Of a DNA stretch of 48,916 nucleotides, positions 1-7,884 are shown piece after piece. The notes below the pieces were generated by a model. That model saw only the letters and a program-made list of their open reading frames with translations, did not search any database and was not told the DNA's origin. The position numbers were made by a program, and so were the translations under genes. The stretch is from a virus. Location: positions 1-48,916 of the IMG/VR virus record IMGVR_UViG_3300028653_000024, one strand, 5' to 3'. Position 1 is the first letter of the stretch, and each line of letters starts with the position of its first letter.

Positions 1-164
1 TAGTACCTTTTCTTAAAGTCTTGTAATGCGACATACTTTTCAACATGCAACTTGCCTTTTAGAGCGTACATAATCCCCGCGCCGTCTTTATTGCCTGACC
101 AACAATTTTCTATACATTTTTTAGGCAATGGTTTTTTAATTGGCTTTACTACGATAATGCACAT
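1..164 (-). CDS. Class II glutamine amidotransferase, N-terminal part (cut by window edge)
   Basis: Only the first 54 codons are inside the window. The protein begins Met-Cys-Ile, which places a cysteine right after the initiator as in Ntn-hydrolase (class II) glutamine amidotransferases. An Asn-Cys-Trp-Ser-Gly-Asn-Lys-Asp-Gly-Ala-Gly stretch around residues 20-30 matches the family pattern after the nucleophile. Such domains hydrolyse glutamine to supply ammonia. The start at 164 is preceded by CGGAGG lying in the last codons of the upstream amidoligase gene, so the two genes are translationally linked in one operon. The family call is inferred from a short N-terminus, and the rest of the gene lies outside the window. 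Confidence 0.65.
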   Translation of the reverse strand, partial: MCIIVVKPIKKPLPKKCIENCWSGNKDGAGIMYALKGKLHVEKYVALQDFKKRY

Positions 165-169
165 AATAC

Positions 170-1759
170 TTATACCTCCGTGTTAGTTGTTAATTTTCTG
201 GCCATTAGAAAAACAAATAAATTAAAATAGTCTTTTTTATTTTCATGTATGTACTTAAGAAAGTTTTTTATGGTAATACCCTGTAAGGAAGTGGTCTTTG
301 TCCATTCATATACCGCTTTAATAAATTCCATGTTTTTAAAAAAGGACATTGTTTTCAATGTTCCCCGAAAAATACGTATTTCAACTGTTTTTTCGTTTTT
401 TAAATTAATTGCCACATATCTTTCACTATTACCGGATTTATTTCGTGCCTTGTAAACAATATCTTCTTTGCTGTCTTCTAAACTTGCCCAGCGGTCAAGG
501 TGCTTTTTTTCTCTTTGGGATATTGTTGTTATAAAACCCTGATTTTTAAAAAAGAACGTCATAAACTTGTATAGGTGTATAGTCGTAAATGCCTTTTTAG
601 ATAAATGTACGTGTATCCCACAAGTACCGGGAGTATAACTTTCAAAACCTTTACGCTTTAGGTAATCGCACATAAAAGCAAATTTCTTTTTGTTTTCCAG
701 GTAATACCCCCATGAAAGGGGGTGAGTTACAATCTCAAAACCATTGTATAAAGAACCGTCTTCTTTACAATAGATAAAATCATTTCGATCAATCAAATAT
801 TCTGCCGTATCATCGTTGGTTTCTCTTTGTTTTGTGTTCTCAACTTCTAATTCAATACCGAAATACAACTCGTTCTTTTTCTCCGTATTCAATTTAAAAA
901 ATTCCGCTTCCGGCTTATAACCGTAATCATGTATATGTTCTGACTTATCTCTATAGCAACTATCACAAAATCCGTCTTGTCCATAATTATCATTGTGACA
1001 TACGTTATTACAACTTTCACAAGTAAAATAATTCTCAGCACAGCTGTCACATATTTCATTCCCGTTATTGTTTTCATAACATCCCGCGTTTTTAAACACC
1101 TTGCCGCAATCATCACAAACAGAAAATTTTTTGTCAAAACATTGCTCACAATATAGATTACAATCGCTTCCTTCTTTTGCGTCATCATTACTAACCACTT
1201 TATCACAACAATAACAAGCTAGAAAATTATCACTAAAGCAATTGTCACAATATTCATGGTTTTCCGCTTCATGTTTTTCATCATTGTCAAAATATTCCCT
1301 ACAATCGTAACATACAAAACCATCTTCCAAGCACTCAGGGCAATATTGTCGTTTTTTTCCATTATCATTTTCAATTATTTCGTCGCAATTGGCACAATGG
1401 ATAATTTTTGTTATTTCCAGGGGAAGGATTTCTTGTTTTCCGTATAGCTCTTCACACATCTTAGTGTAGTTTTCTAAAATTTCCTTTTTATTACCAAAAT
1501 AAAGAAAATATCGGTTATGTAGTATAGGTTCAATAACAGGCAAGGAAGTTTTGATTTTCTCTAACCTATTAATAAGGTTTTTTGTATTAGACCTGCCCTT
1601 TTTTGTATCATACCTGTAATTACGTATTCGGTACTTTAATTGAGATATTAAACATTCTCTTACGTATTCGGCGTTTAAAAAACGTCCTGTTTGCCTATCG
1701 ATTGCATATTTAAAATCCGGTTTTTCATCCAGGAAGGCTCCGTATTCAGTTGTAATCAT
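170..1759 (-). CDS. Amidoligase-family protein with N-terminal zinc-ribbon array
   Basis: A 529-residue protein. Residues about 297-490 carry the signature of the glutamine-synthetase-fold amidoligases (Amidoligase_2 family): GIELEVE at 301, DGSL followed by FEIVTHP near 335-347, CGIHVHLS at 380-387 and VEIRIFRGTL near 459-468. Family members are predicted to form amide bonds between amino and carboxyl groups using ATP. Residues about 122-268 hold ten CxxC pairs, i.e. about five tandem zinc knuckles or ribbons. These probably bind a protein or nucleic acid, which is inference. The first 120 residues are basic and of unknown function. The gene is followed six bases later by the glutamine amidotransferase start, which could supply ammonia to it. 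The substrate is unknown. Confidence 0.85.
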   Translation of the reverse strand: MITTEYGAFLDEKPDFKYAIDRQTGRFLNAEYVRECLISQLKYRIRNYRYDTKKGRSNTKNLINRLEKIKTSLPVIEPILHNRYFLYFGNKKEILENYTKMCEELYGKQEILPLEITKIIHCANCDEIIENDNGKKRQYCPECLEDGFVCYDCREYFDNDEKHEAENHEYCDNCFSDNFLACYCCDKVVSNDDAKEGSDCNLYCEQCFDKKFSVCDDCGKVFKNAGCYENNNGNEICDSCAENYFTCESCNNVCHNDNYGQDGFCDSCYRDKSEHIHDYGYKPEAEFFKLNTEKKNELYFGIELEVENTKQRETNDDTAEYLIDRNDFIYCKEDGSLYNGFEIVTHPLSWGYYLENKKKFAFMCDYLKRKGFESYTPGTCGIHVHLSKKAFTTIHLYKFMTFFFKNQGFITTISQREKKHLDRWASLEDSKEDIVYKARNKSGNSERYVAINLKNEKTVEIRIFRGTLKTMSFFKNMEFIKAVYEWTKTTSLQGITIKNFLKYIHENKKDYFNLFVFLMARKLTTNTEV

Positions 1760-1872
1760 AATTTTTAATCCTTTTTGTTAGTTAGTTGTTATTGTATTTT
1801 TATTGGTTGATTTACATTTTAATAAAATATTTGTTTACGAAATAATAACTAAAATAACTTGTAACTTGTTGA

Positions 1873-2394
1873 TCACATTAAAAATAATACCTGAAAGACC
1901 ACTAAACCATTGATTTTAGCTACCCGATTTTTTGAAAAGTGAGCTAAGTCATTAGGATACATTAAAATGCCCGCTGAAACTTCATTAAGTAATTGATATT
2001 TACCAATATGTAAAAAAGCGGCAAAAATTGCCCAGTTAGATAGGCAAAAATTGCCTACTAAAAATGCGGTTTTTGTCAATATTTTTTTGTTGTAAGTCAT
2101 TGATTTTTGGTCTTTGGTGTGGTGAATGGCCGCTAAGTCGTTATTTTTTCTATATAGTATGTCCAGGGGATTTATCCTATACCTCAAAATATTCACTAAG
2201 CAGGGAAGATTTAATTTTTCGTTAAAAAAACAATGAAAATACAAATAAAATTTCCCTGTTTTTATAAAACGCCGGAAGCGCCTAATAACGAGTATTAGCG
2301 CGTCAAGCACCTTTTTCCGCGAAAACACCCCCCCTGCTCCCTGCCCTTTGTCAATCCCAGCAAAAATCGTGTTTATATTGTCTTGTGAATACAT
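1873..2394 (-). CDS. Doubtful ORF, hypothetical
   Basis: An open frame of 173 codons on the same strand as its neighbours, overlapping the end of the upstream 62-codon gene by 22 bases. A weak AAGG lies nine bases before the ATG. The product resembles no family I recognise, is rich in Phe, Leu and Ile, and the frame runs across two perfect palindromes that look like DNA sites. An Asn-Asp-Leu-Ala motif occurs twice with different codons, a slight hint of coding. Alternatively the whole 1760-2372 stretch is a non-coding control region. Confidence 0.3.
   Translation of the reverse strand: MYSQDNINTIFAGIDKGQGAGGVFSRKKVLDALILVIRRFRRFIKTGKFYLYFHCFFNEKLNLPCLVNILRYRINPLDILYRKNNDLAAIHHTKDQKSMTYNKKILTKTAFLVGNFCLSNWAIFAAFLHIGKYQLLNEVSAGILMYPNDLAHFSKNRVAKINGLVVFQVLFLM
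2020..2055. repeat. Two tandem 13-bp palindromes, 23 bp apart
   Basis: GGCAAAAATTGCC occurs at 2020-2032 and again at 2043-2055. Each copy is a perfect dyad (GGCAA-AAA-TTGCC), and the centre-to-centre distance of 23 bp is close to two helical turns. The second copy extends by one pair on each side (AGGC...GCCT) to 2042-2056. This arrangement is typical of paired operators for a dimeric repressor, but no bound protein is known. The same 23-bp spacing appears in the tandem repeat at the right end of the window. Confidence 0.5.
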
Positions 2395-2561
2395 TTTGTT
2401 GACCTTGTTGATTTTACGTTATAGTAAAAATACATTACACCATTATATATGTCAATGCACTCAGACCACGTTTTAAGGAACCCTTCCCTTGTGACACAAG
2501 GCCATATTTCCCCGTCTTTACATCTTGCTACATATAGTAGTTTTTTAATTGTTTTATTCAT
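2373..2561 (-). CDS. Hypothetical 62-residue protein
   Basis: The ATG at 2561 is chosen because it overlaps the stop of the preceding 26-codon gene by eight bases and has AAGAGAA just upstream. A longer frame to 2588 exists but would bury that gene. The product (MNKTIKKLLYVARCKDGEIW...) has two close aromatic motifs (GEIWPC and YFYY) and no family I recognise. It is the last of three tightly packed small genes, so it is probably an early phage accessory protein. Confidence 0.6.
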   Translation of the reverse strand: MNKTIKKLLYVARCKDGEIWPCVTREGFLKTWSECIDIYNGVMYFYYNVKSTRSTKCIHKTI

Positions 2562-2634
2562 TGTTTCTCTTAAAGGCTTTAAGCACATTGATAATGCAGA
2601 ATAACCATGTTAGACTAATGATTACGTACAACAT
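2554..2634 (-). CDS. 26-residue single-pass membrane micro-protein
   Basis: Twenty-six codons beginning MLYVIISLTWLFCIINVLKAF, essentially one hydrophobic helix followed by a basic tail (KRNNE). It starts one base after the stop of the 40-codon gene and overlaps the start of the 62-codon gene. The TATAGGAGC at the end of the upstream gene acts as its ribosome binding site. The function is unknown; small phage membrane proteins often act on host envelope processes. Confidence 0.5.
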   Translation of the reverse strand: MLYVIISLTWLFCIINVLKAFKRNNE

Positions 2635-2635
2635 A

Positions 2636-2758
2636 TTACTTGCTCCTATAAGTTACAAGGATTAACATTTCACGTTCTACGGGCATTAGTCCGTATTTCG
2701 GTACGATTTTGCCTTGATTGTAAAGGCTTACTACTAAGTTAATTCTTTGTGTTCTCAT
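2636..2758 (-). CDS. Hypothetical 40-residue protein
   Basis: A 40-codon gene with a perfect AAGGAGT ribosome binding site seven bases before the ATG. It is the first gene of the leftward cluster facing the terminase operon. The product (MRTQRINLVVSLYNQGKIVP...) is basic and contains no motif I recognise. The strong ribosome binding site and the tight coupling to the next two micro-genes are the reasons to call it real. Confidence 0.6.
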   Translation of the reverse strand: MRTQRINLVVSLYNQGKIVPKYGLMPVEREMLILVTYRSK

Positions 2759-2851
2759 TGTCTTTACTCCTTATTCTTTCTATGTTTATATATCGCAATC
2801 TACATGCCAATAATAACAGGCGAATAAACGTAAATTAAGCCACTTATTCAC

Positions 2852-2880
2852 TTGTGATAGGTTAGTATTTACATTATAAT
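2852..2880 (+). promoter_or_regulatory. Sigma70-like promoter for the rightward virion operon
   Basis: TTGTGA at 2852-2857, a spacer of exactly 17 bases, and a consensus TATAAT at 2875-2880. The -35 box lies inside the dyad TCACTTGTGA (2848-2857), a possible operator. No other start signal as good is seen before the small terminase gene. The -10 sequence ATTATAAT is itself palindromic, so weak leftward initiation is also possible. Confidence 0.5.
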
Positions 2881-3063
2881 ACACCATAACGTATATGTAA
2901 TTGCAAAGGCCCAAAGACCAATGACTTATGATGCACGTTTTGGGGGACGCTATGCACGAAATGGGTTAGTGTGTGCTTGTGTCAAGGGATGTTGGTCCAG
3001 GGTGCAAGGGGCAAAGGGGCACGGTTCGCTATAGAATGGGTTTTTTATTTGATCACGGTTTCA

Positions 3064-3108
3064 CTTAGAAAGCGCATGGTTTGCACTTGTCAATTGCAAG
3101 TTTCTAAG
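3064..3108. promoter_or_regulatory. Nested inverted repeat in the packaging-operon leader
   Basis: The outer arms CTTAGAAA (3064-3071) and TTTCTAAG (3101-3108) are perfectly complementary. An inner dyad ACTTG...CAAGT lies at 3085-3101. A GTGTTTTTG run follows, so it could fold as an attenuator or terminator-like RNA hairpin, or serve as an operator. It sits midway in the long leader before the terminase genes. Confidence 0.4.
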
Positions 3109-3262
3109 GTGTTTTTGATAGGGTGAATTGCCTACCCCCTGCCCAAATTTTTCCGGCACCTCACCACCCCTAAAATTTTTTAGACCCAAAGACCTCGTGT
3201 CGAGTATAAAATAATAAATTATTTCCGTGACAACAACACAACCCATAAGGTATCATTGTGCT

Positions 3263-3997
3263 ATGAAGGATATAAGGCCCCCTGTCCACTTACCTGACGA
3301 AGCAACCCTCCGTGCCTATTACGAACTGTGGTGCCAAGGGCACACTGTCTCAGGTATAATGGAAGTTCTTGGTATTGACGAAAAACAATACAAGTCCTGG
3401 GAACCTTATTTCTTTTGGGCTTGTCGTAAAGGGAACATCCACAAGATAGCCGCTGGTGCTACTCCAATAGTGTTGACACAAGGACTTAGGGAAAATTTTA
3501 TTGAGTATATACGAAGCGGAATGCCGGTTGACAAAGCCGCTCGTGCAATGAATATTCCCCTTACTACTGTGTTGGAGATATGGTTCCAAGACCCGATATT
3601 CAAAGCAGAAGTTGATTTTGCCGTGGAGATGGCTAATGTAGAGATAACCCAAGCACTGTTTAAAAAAGCTAAAGGGTTTACAAGTCACAGGAAATCCACC
3701 ACGAAGACCAAGACCACGGGGCGTATAAGTGACACGGGAACCCCCCTGCCCGATTACGAATCAACTTCCACAACAGAGAGTGAAGAAGAAATATCTGGTA
3801 ATGTCGAAGCACAAAAGTTCTGGTTAATTAATAAGAGTCCCGAAGGTTGGAACCTCGATGGCAGCGCCATGAAGTCCAATAACAAAGGAGCGATTCTCTC
3901 AGCCATTGACAAAATGACAGAAATGACGGAAGAAGATCAGAAGTTCTTCGAGGTTGCGGGGGCCAAGCCATTACCAGGAGAAGAAGTTGAAGCTTAA
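3263..3997 (+). CDS. terS: Terminase small subunit
   Basis: A 244-residue protein placed directly before the large terminase and overlapping its start. A helix-turn-helix-like segment (GMPVDKAARAMNIPLTTVLEIW, around residues 90-111) fits recognition of the packaging site. A basic Thr/Lys-rich stretch follows, then an acidic C-terminus. Small terminase subunits oligomerise, bind phage DNA and load the large subunit. I chose the ATG at 3263, with AAGG twelve bases upstream, over a GTG at 3227 that has no ribosome binding site. The assignment rests on position and the DNA-binding motif. Confidence 0.75.
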   Translation: MKDIRPPVHLPDEATLRAYYELWCQGHTVSGIMEVLGIDEKQYKSWEPYFFWACRKGNIHKIAAGATPIVLTQGLRENFIEYIRSGMPVDKAARAMNIPLTTVLEIWFQDPIFKAEVDFAVEMANVEITQALFKKAKGFTSHRKSTTKTKTTGRISDTGTPLPDYESTSTTESEEEISGNVEAQKFWLINKSPEGWNLDGSAMKSNNKGAILSAIDKMTEMTEEDQKFFEVAGAKPLPGEEVEA

Positions 3998-5252
3998 CCC
4001 AAACCAGAAATTTTCTATCAAGGACTCCGATGCCAGACTAAATATTTGGGATGGGTCTGTTCGGTCGGGTAAGACGGTGGCTATTGATTACAGGTTTATA
4101 AAGGCTGTTGGAGAGGGTTGGGAAGGGTGCCCGGCTGACGCGATTGACGTGATGGTAGGAAAGACTCTTGGGGCGCTTAAGAGAAATGTTATTAACCCTA
4201 TCATTGAATTGGTCGGGTCAGGGAATGCTTGCTTTTATCCGGGCAAACAAGAGTTTAGGATATGGGACAAGACGATTTATACGGTTGGGGCGAACGATGA
4301 ACGGTCTGAGGGAAAAATCCGTGGTTCTACTATCCGTAAAGCTCTTGGGGATGAACTTACTCTGTGGCCTGAGTCTTTTTTCAAAATGCTGGACAGCCGT
4401 CTCTCCCTGGAAAACTCCCAATTCTTTGGCAGCACGAACCCTGGTCCTCCGCGCCATTACCTTAAAGTAGACTACCTTGACAGAATAGAGGAGTTAGATT
4501 TAAAGCGATATAAGTTTCTTCTTACTCACAACTTGGGGTTGATAAAACAAAATCCTCACTATGTTGAGATAATGGAGAAGAATTATACTGGTCTTTGGTA
4601 TAAAAGGTTTATTTTGGGTGAGTGGTGTATGGCGGAAGGCTCTATATATGACTTCTTCGATGAAAAGCTACATACGATCAGTGAGAAAGACTATCCAGAT
4701 GCTGTCTACCGATCAGTGGGAGTTGATTATGGAACAAGCAACCCTACTTGTTTCCTCCTCTTCGGGCACAACCATAGGACGAAACCTTGTGTTTGGTCCG
4801 AAGACGAATACTTCCACGACTCCGTTAAAGAAAAAAGGCAAAAGACGGACGAAGAGTATGTTGAGGATTTTATTTCTTTTATAATAGGGAGAAAAGACGT
4901 TACTACCGTCTTTATAGACCCTGCCGCAGCCTCTTTTAAGCTGGCTTTGAAGCGGGAATGTATGAAAAGAGGGATGTATATACAGATAAAAGACGCGGAA
5001 AATGATGTTATAAATGGAATCCGAATACAAGGAACTATGCTCAAAAGCGGTGATTATAAGGTAGGAAAACGATGTAAAAGGACTATTGCGGACTATTATG
5101 GGTATATTTGGGACGCAAAAGCCCAAGAACGGGGTCTTGATGAGCCTGTAAAGACAAATGGTGCAGATCACACCAAAGACGCAGAGAAATACGACCTTTA
5201 TACTACTTATGGAGAGCATCATATAGATTATGATGCTTTTATGAGGAATTGA
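3987..5252 (+). CDS. terL: Terminase large subunit (ATPase and nuclease)
   Basis: The start is a TTG at 3987 with AGGAG six bases before it, giving 421 residues. The Walker A motif GSVRSGKT is at residues 23-30, and the Walker B-like acidic pair is in LGDELTLW (D122, E123). The coupling motif is STNPGPP near 149-155. The RNase-H-like nuclease acidic residues are in VGVDYGT (D247), VFIDPAA (D311) and DHTKDAE (D394/D398). The protein resembles the PBSX/XtmB-type terminases. It translocates DNA into the prohead and cuts the concatemer. It overlaps the small subunit by 11 bases. Confidence 0.92.
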   Translation: MKLNPNQKFSIKDSDARLNIWDGSVRSGKTVAIDYRFIKAVGEGWEGCPADAIDVMVGKTLGALKRNVINPIIELVGSGNACFYPGKQEFRIWDKTIYTVGANDERSEGKIRGSTIRKALGDELTLWPESFFKMLDSRLSLENSQFFGSTNPGPPRHYLKVDYLDRIEELDLKRYKFLLTHNLGLIKQNPHYVEIMEKNYTGLWYKRFILGEWCMAEGSIYDFFDEKLHTISEKDYPDAVYRSVGVDYGTSNPTCFLLFGHNHRTKPCVWSEDEYFHDSVKEKRQKTDEEYVEDFISFIIGRKDVTTVFIDPAAASFKLALKRECMKRGMYIQIKDAENDVINGIRIQGTMLKSGDYKVGKRCKRTIADYYGYIWDAKAQERGLDEPVKTNGADHTKDAEKYDLYTTYGEHHIDYDAFMRN

Positions 5253-5253
5253 T

Positions 5254-5430
5254 ATGGAACCAAATGAACGTTGTACAGTAGTAGATATTAAAAAATGTGC
5301 AAGATGTGGACAAGACCACGATAAAATGTCTTTTTTAAAATTTACCAGACCTCCGCAAGAAGGGCACTATACTCATTTTTGTGTTTGCCCACAGACCCTT
5401 GAACCTATTTTAATGACGATTGAAGGGTGA
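5254..5430 (+). CDS. Small cysteine-rich protein, hypothetical
   Basis: Fifty-eight codons starting one base after the large terminase stop. The product has a CARCGQDH motif around residues 15-22 and a later C-x-C pair, suggesting a single zinc-binding knuckle. No family is recognised. Its spacing and the adjacent downstream micro-gene suggest translation coupled to the terminase. Confidence 0.6.
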   Translation: MEPNERCTVVDIKKCARCGQDHDKMSFLKFTRPPQEGHYTHFCVCPQTLEPILMTIEG

Positions 5431-5431
5431 T

Positions 5432-5551
5432 ATGGAGAACTTAGCTTTATTTGGGTGCATTTGGTTGGGTTTAATAGTTCTTGTTCTTGCTCTTTTTTCA
5501 AAGGAAGAAGACAGTGATGATGTACCTCCTGACAAATGGGATATAGTATGA
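5432..5551 (+). CDS. 39-residue membrane micro-protein
   Basis: Thirty-nine codons, starting one base after the previous stop and ending in a four-base ATGA overlap with the portal gene. Residues 4-22 form one hydrophobic helix (LALFGCIWLGLIVLVLALF), followed by an acidic tail (KEEDSDD). The tight packing supports a genuine gene. The role is unknown. Confidence 0.55.
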   Translation: MENLALFGCIWLGLIVLVLALFSKEEDSDDVPPDKWDIV

Positions 5552-7131
5552 AAGAACTGTTAGAATATACAAAAAATTTGGAAACCGTTTTTACCGACAA
5601 AACCAAGAGAGATTCATGGGAAAATCTCTTTACTGGTGTTGGTAGAGCTATTTCTGATAAGAGAATGTCCACTGTTTTCAATCCGAATCCAGGTCTTACC
5701 GAGGACGAATGCAACGCTATTTATCGCAACGAGGGCATGGGACGCCGTATCGTGGAAGTGTTGACAGAGGATATGACAAGGAAGTGGTTCAAGATTGAAG
5801 GGGACACCGATGGAGATATGGAAAAGGCTTTTGACCTCTTTGATGGCCGCACTGCCTTGGAAGAAGGTATTCGATGGGGTTTGTTGCATGGTGGGTCAGT
5901 AGGGGTTATAGGAATTGCTGACGGAGGGTATTATGAAGACCCTGTAGATGAAACTGAAATTGACGAAATAACACATATTCATGTTTTTGACCGTTGGAGG
6001 GCTGTTTGGGTTACTTCTGACTTGTATCAAGACCCATATAATCCTAAGTTCGCTACCCCTGAGTTCTACACTATCTTCCCCATTAATCCTGCTATGTCCC
6101 CCGGAAAGAGTCTTACCAAAGAACTTACAAAAAGTGGACAAGGGAGAAATAAGGGGTTTTCGTCAGGAGATCAACCAGCCCTTACCAACCTTCGAGGAGC
6201 AATGGCCCCGCTTGTAGGTGCTTTTAGAGTACATGAAAGCCGGGTGCTTCGTTTTGATGGTGTTTTAATACCGTTGAAAGAGCGTATTCGGAATAGGTAC
6301 TGGAATGACTCCTACCTTCAATCTTGTTATGAGAGAATACGGGGTCTTGGAGAGTCTTATGCTGGCTTAGAGACAATTATCCAAGAGTTTATTATCGGTA
6401 CAATGCAGATCGAAGACCTTGCCAATATGGTTGCTACAGGTAAGGAGAATCTCGCTATCAAACGTTTGGATATGTTGGACCGAAGCAAGCATATAATGAA
6501 TACTTTGCTCTTGGATAAAGAGGAAGAATACACCCGGCACTCTGCTTCGGTATCGGGACTTGGTGGATTGGTTGATTCTCTTGTCTTAGGCATCTCCGCT
6601 GCGTCAGGAATCCCTGTTACGATCCTTATGGGCCAATCCCCTGCTGGTTTGAATGCCACTGGTGCAAGCGACGTTAGGCGGTACTACGATAAGATTGCCG
6701 GTATGCAGATGTCCATGCTTAAAAAGCCTCTTGCCAAACTTTGCAAATACGTGATGCTTTCAAAGAAATCCAAGTGGAAAGGGAAGATACCGGAGAATTG
6801 GGCAATAAAGTTTCCCTCTCTTTGGGCGCTTGATGAGGTCCAAGAGTCCGAACTCCGGCTTTCTATGGCCCAAGCGGATGCTCTTTACTTGGATAGAAAA
6901 GTCATTAAGCCTGTAGAGGTGTCTAACTCTCGGTGGGGTGGTGAACAGTACTCCTTTGATACAAAACTACAAGACAGAGATGCAAAGGGAGAGTTATCGG
7001 ACGAGGATAAAGAAGAAATGCTTAGAATGGGCAAATCTACTCAACCTGGGGAGAAAAGCCCCGATCTTGATAAGGACAAAAGTTCAAGAGGCAAAGATAA
7101 AATAGCTTCTAATGGTAAAAAAGCGGTTTAA
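5548..7131 (+). CDS. Portal protein (DUF1073-type)
   Basis: A 527-residue protein of the DUF1073/HI1409-like portal family. Diagnostic stretches are IYRNEGMGRRIVEVLTEDM near residues 57-75, FRVHESRVLRFDG near 228-240 and LNATGASDVRRYYDKI near 370-385, with a charged, disordered C-terminus. Portals form the dodecameric ring at one capsid vertex through which DNA is pumped. The ATG at 5548 is preferred because it overlaps the previous stop as ATGA; an in-frame ATG at 5536 is possible. The position after the terminase is canonical. Confidence 0.9.
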   Translation: MKELLEYTKNLETVFTDKTKRDSWENLFTGVGRAISDKRMSTVFNPNPGLTEDECNAIYRNEGMGRRIVEVLTEDMTRKWFKIEGDTDGDMEKAFDLFDGRTALEEGIRWGLLHGGSVGVIGIADGGYYEDPVDETEIDEITHIHVFDRWRAVWVTSDLYQDPYNPKFATPEFYTIFPINPAMSPGKSLTKELTKSGQGRNKGFSSGDQPALTNLRGAMAPLVGAFRVHESRVLRFDGVLIPLKERIRNRYWNDSYLQSCYERIRGLGESYAGLETIIQEFIIGTMQIEDLANMVATGKENLAIKRLDMLDRSKHIMNTLLLDKEEEYTRHSASVSGLGGLVDSLVLGISAASGIPVTILMGQSPAGLNATGASDVRRYYDKIAGMQMSMLKKPLAKLCKYVMLSKKSKWKGKIPENWAIKFPSLWALDEVQESELRLSMAQADALYLDRKVIKPVEVSNSRWGGEQYSFDTKLQDRDAKGELSDEDKEEMLRMGKSTQPGEKSPDLDKDKSSRGKDKIASNGKKAV

Positions 7132-7149
7132 CTTTTTCAAGGAGGTTTT

Positions 7150-7629
7150 GTGTTTTATAAAATGTGTCTGTTGGTGTCTGTGGCGGTGGCTTATGTGATG
7201 GCTGCTGATGATAGTGTATCGGCATTGATCGCAAACCTGGGTCTTCCTGCAATGGTCCAGTGGGCTATTGTCGGTATCCTTGGTGGAAGTGGGGTATGGG
7301 GTTGGTTGTTCAAGAACAAAATGATCCGTGATCTAAGGGATGCTGTGAATGCTTTGGTTACTCTTTTCGCTAAACTTCGTGTAGCAATAAAAGACCCGGA
7401 GTTGGTTTCTGACATAAACGATTCGCTTGAGCATATTGCTTTGTGTTTCGAGGATAGTAAGCTCTTAAGAAGCAAAGCTGCCCTTATCCGAAGTGTAAAG
7501 ATTAAAACTGCTACTGCTAAGGCAATACCTGTTGTTGTGGTGCAGCCGACAAGCCCAACATCTGTTACGGAACCATTGGCCGTTGAACCGAAAGACCAGT
7601 TAGAGTCTGGAAACACTATTGTAGGTTAA
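7150..7629 (+). CDS. Membrane protein of the head cluster, hypothetical
   Basis: The start is a GTG directly behind CAAGGAGG. The 159-residue product begins with a signal-peptide-like segment ending AYVMAADD (about residue 20). A glycine-rich transmembrane helix (AIVGILGGSGVWGWLF, about 38-54), a basic amphipathic stretch and a Pro/Thr/Val-rich tail follow. No family is recognised. It lies between portal and protease genes, where membrane proteins are unusual. Its leader shares the 15-mer AACTTTTTCAAGGAG with the next gene. Confidence 0.7.
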   Translation: MFYKMCLLVSVAVAYVMAADDSVSALIANLGLPAMVQWAIVGILGGSGVWGWLFKNKMIRDLRDAVNALVTLFAKLRVAIKDPELVSDINDSLEHIALCFEDSKLLRSKAALIRSVKIKTATAKAIPVVVVQPTSPTSVTEPLAVEPKDQLESGNTIVG

Positions 7630-7650
7630 AACTTTTTCAAGGAGTTTATC

Positions 7651-7872
7651 ATGTGGTCCTGGATTAAATCGTTGTTTCAGCCAAAAGCTCTTGTGGCCGA
7701 TATGGAGAAACTTTTGACAATTATTGAAAACACCCCTACTGGTACGCTTGTGACGATTGTGCAGCAAGCCAATCAGGTGGTTGGCGGTAAGCAACAAGTC
7801 AACGTAAACAGTCTTGCTATTATTTTAACCTTTGTCAAGGCTCTTGCAGAGGTGATTGAGAGCAAAAAATAG
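7651..7872 (+). CDS. Hypothetical 73-residue protein
   Basis: A small helical protein (MWSWIKSLFQPKALVADMEK...) with a good AAGGAG ribosome binding site. The N-terminus is amphipathic, and residues about 50-70 form a hydrophobic helix (LAIILTFVKALAEVI). No family is recognised. It follows the membrane protein at 7150 with the same 15-base leader, so the two may act together. Confidence 0.65.
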   Translation: MWSWIKSLFQPKALVADMEKLLTIIENTPTGTLVTIVQQANQVVGGKQQVNVNSLAIILTFVKALAEVIESKK

Positions 7873-7884
7873 TTTATTATTTGC

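Larger units (their letters stand above)
2759..3262. other. Divergent control region between leftward and rightward gene blocks
   Basis: About 500 bases without a convincing gene. It separates the leftward micro-gene cluster from the rightward packaging operon. It contains a rightward promoter at 2852-2880, a dyad overlapping that promoter's -35 box, and a nested inverted repeat at 3064-3108. The transcript leader before the small terminase gene would be about 375 bases long. A minus-strand frame of 61 codons at 3061-3246 has no ribosome binding site and is not called. Confidence 0.6.

Noticed and set aside
3061-3246. A 61-codon minus-strand frame in the control region
   Set aside because: No ribosome binding site and it overlaps the inverted repeat and the leader; translation looks random.
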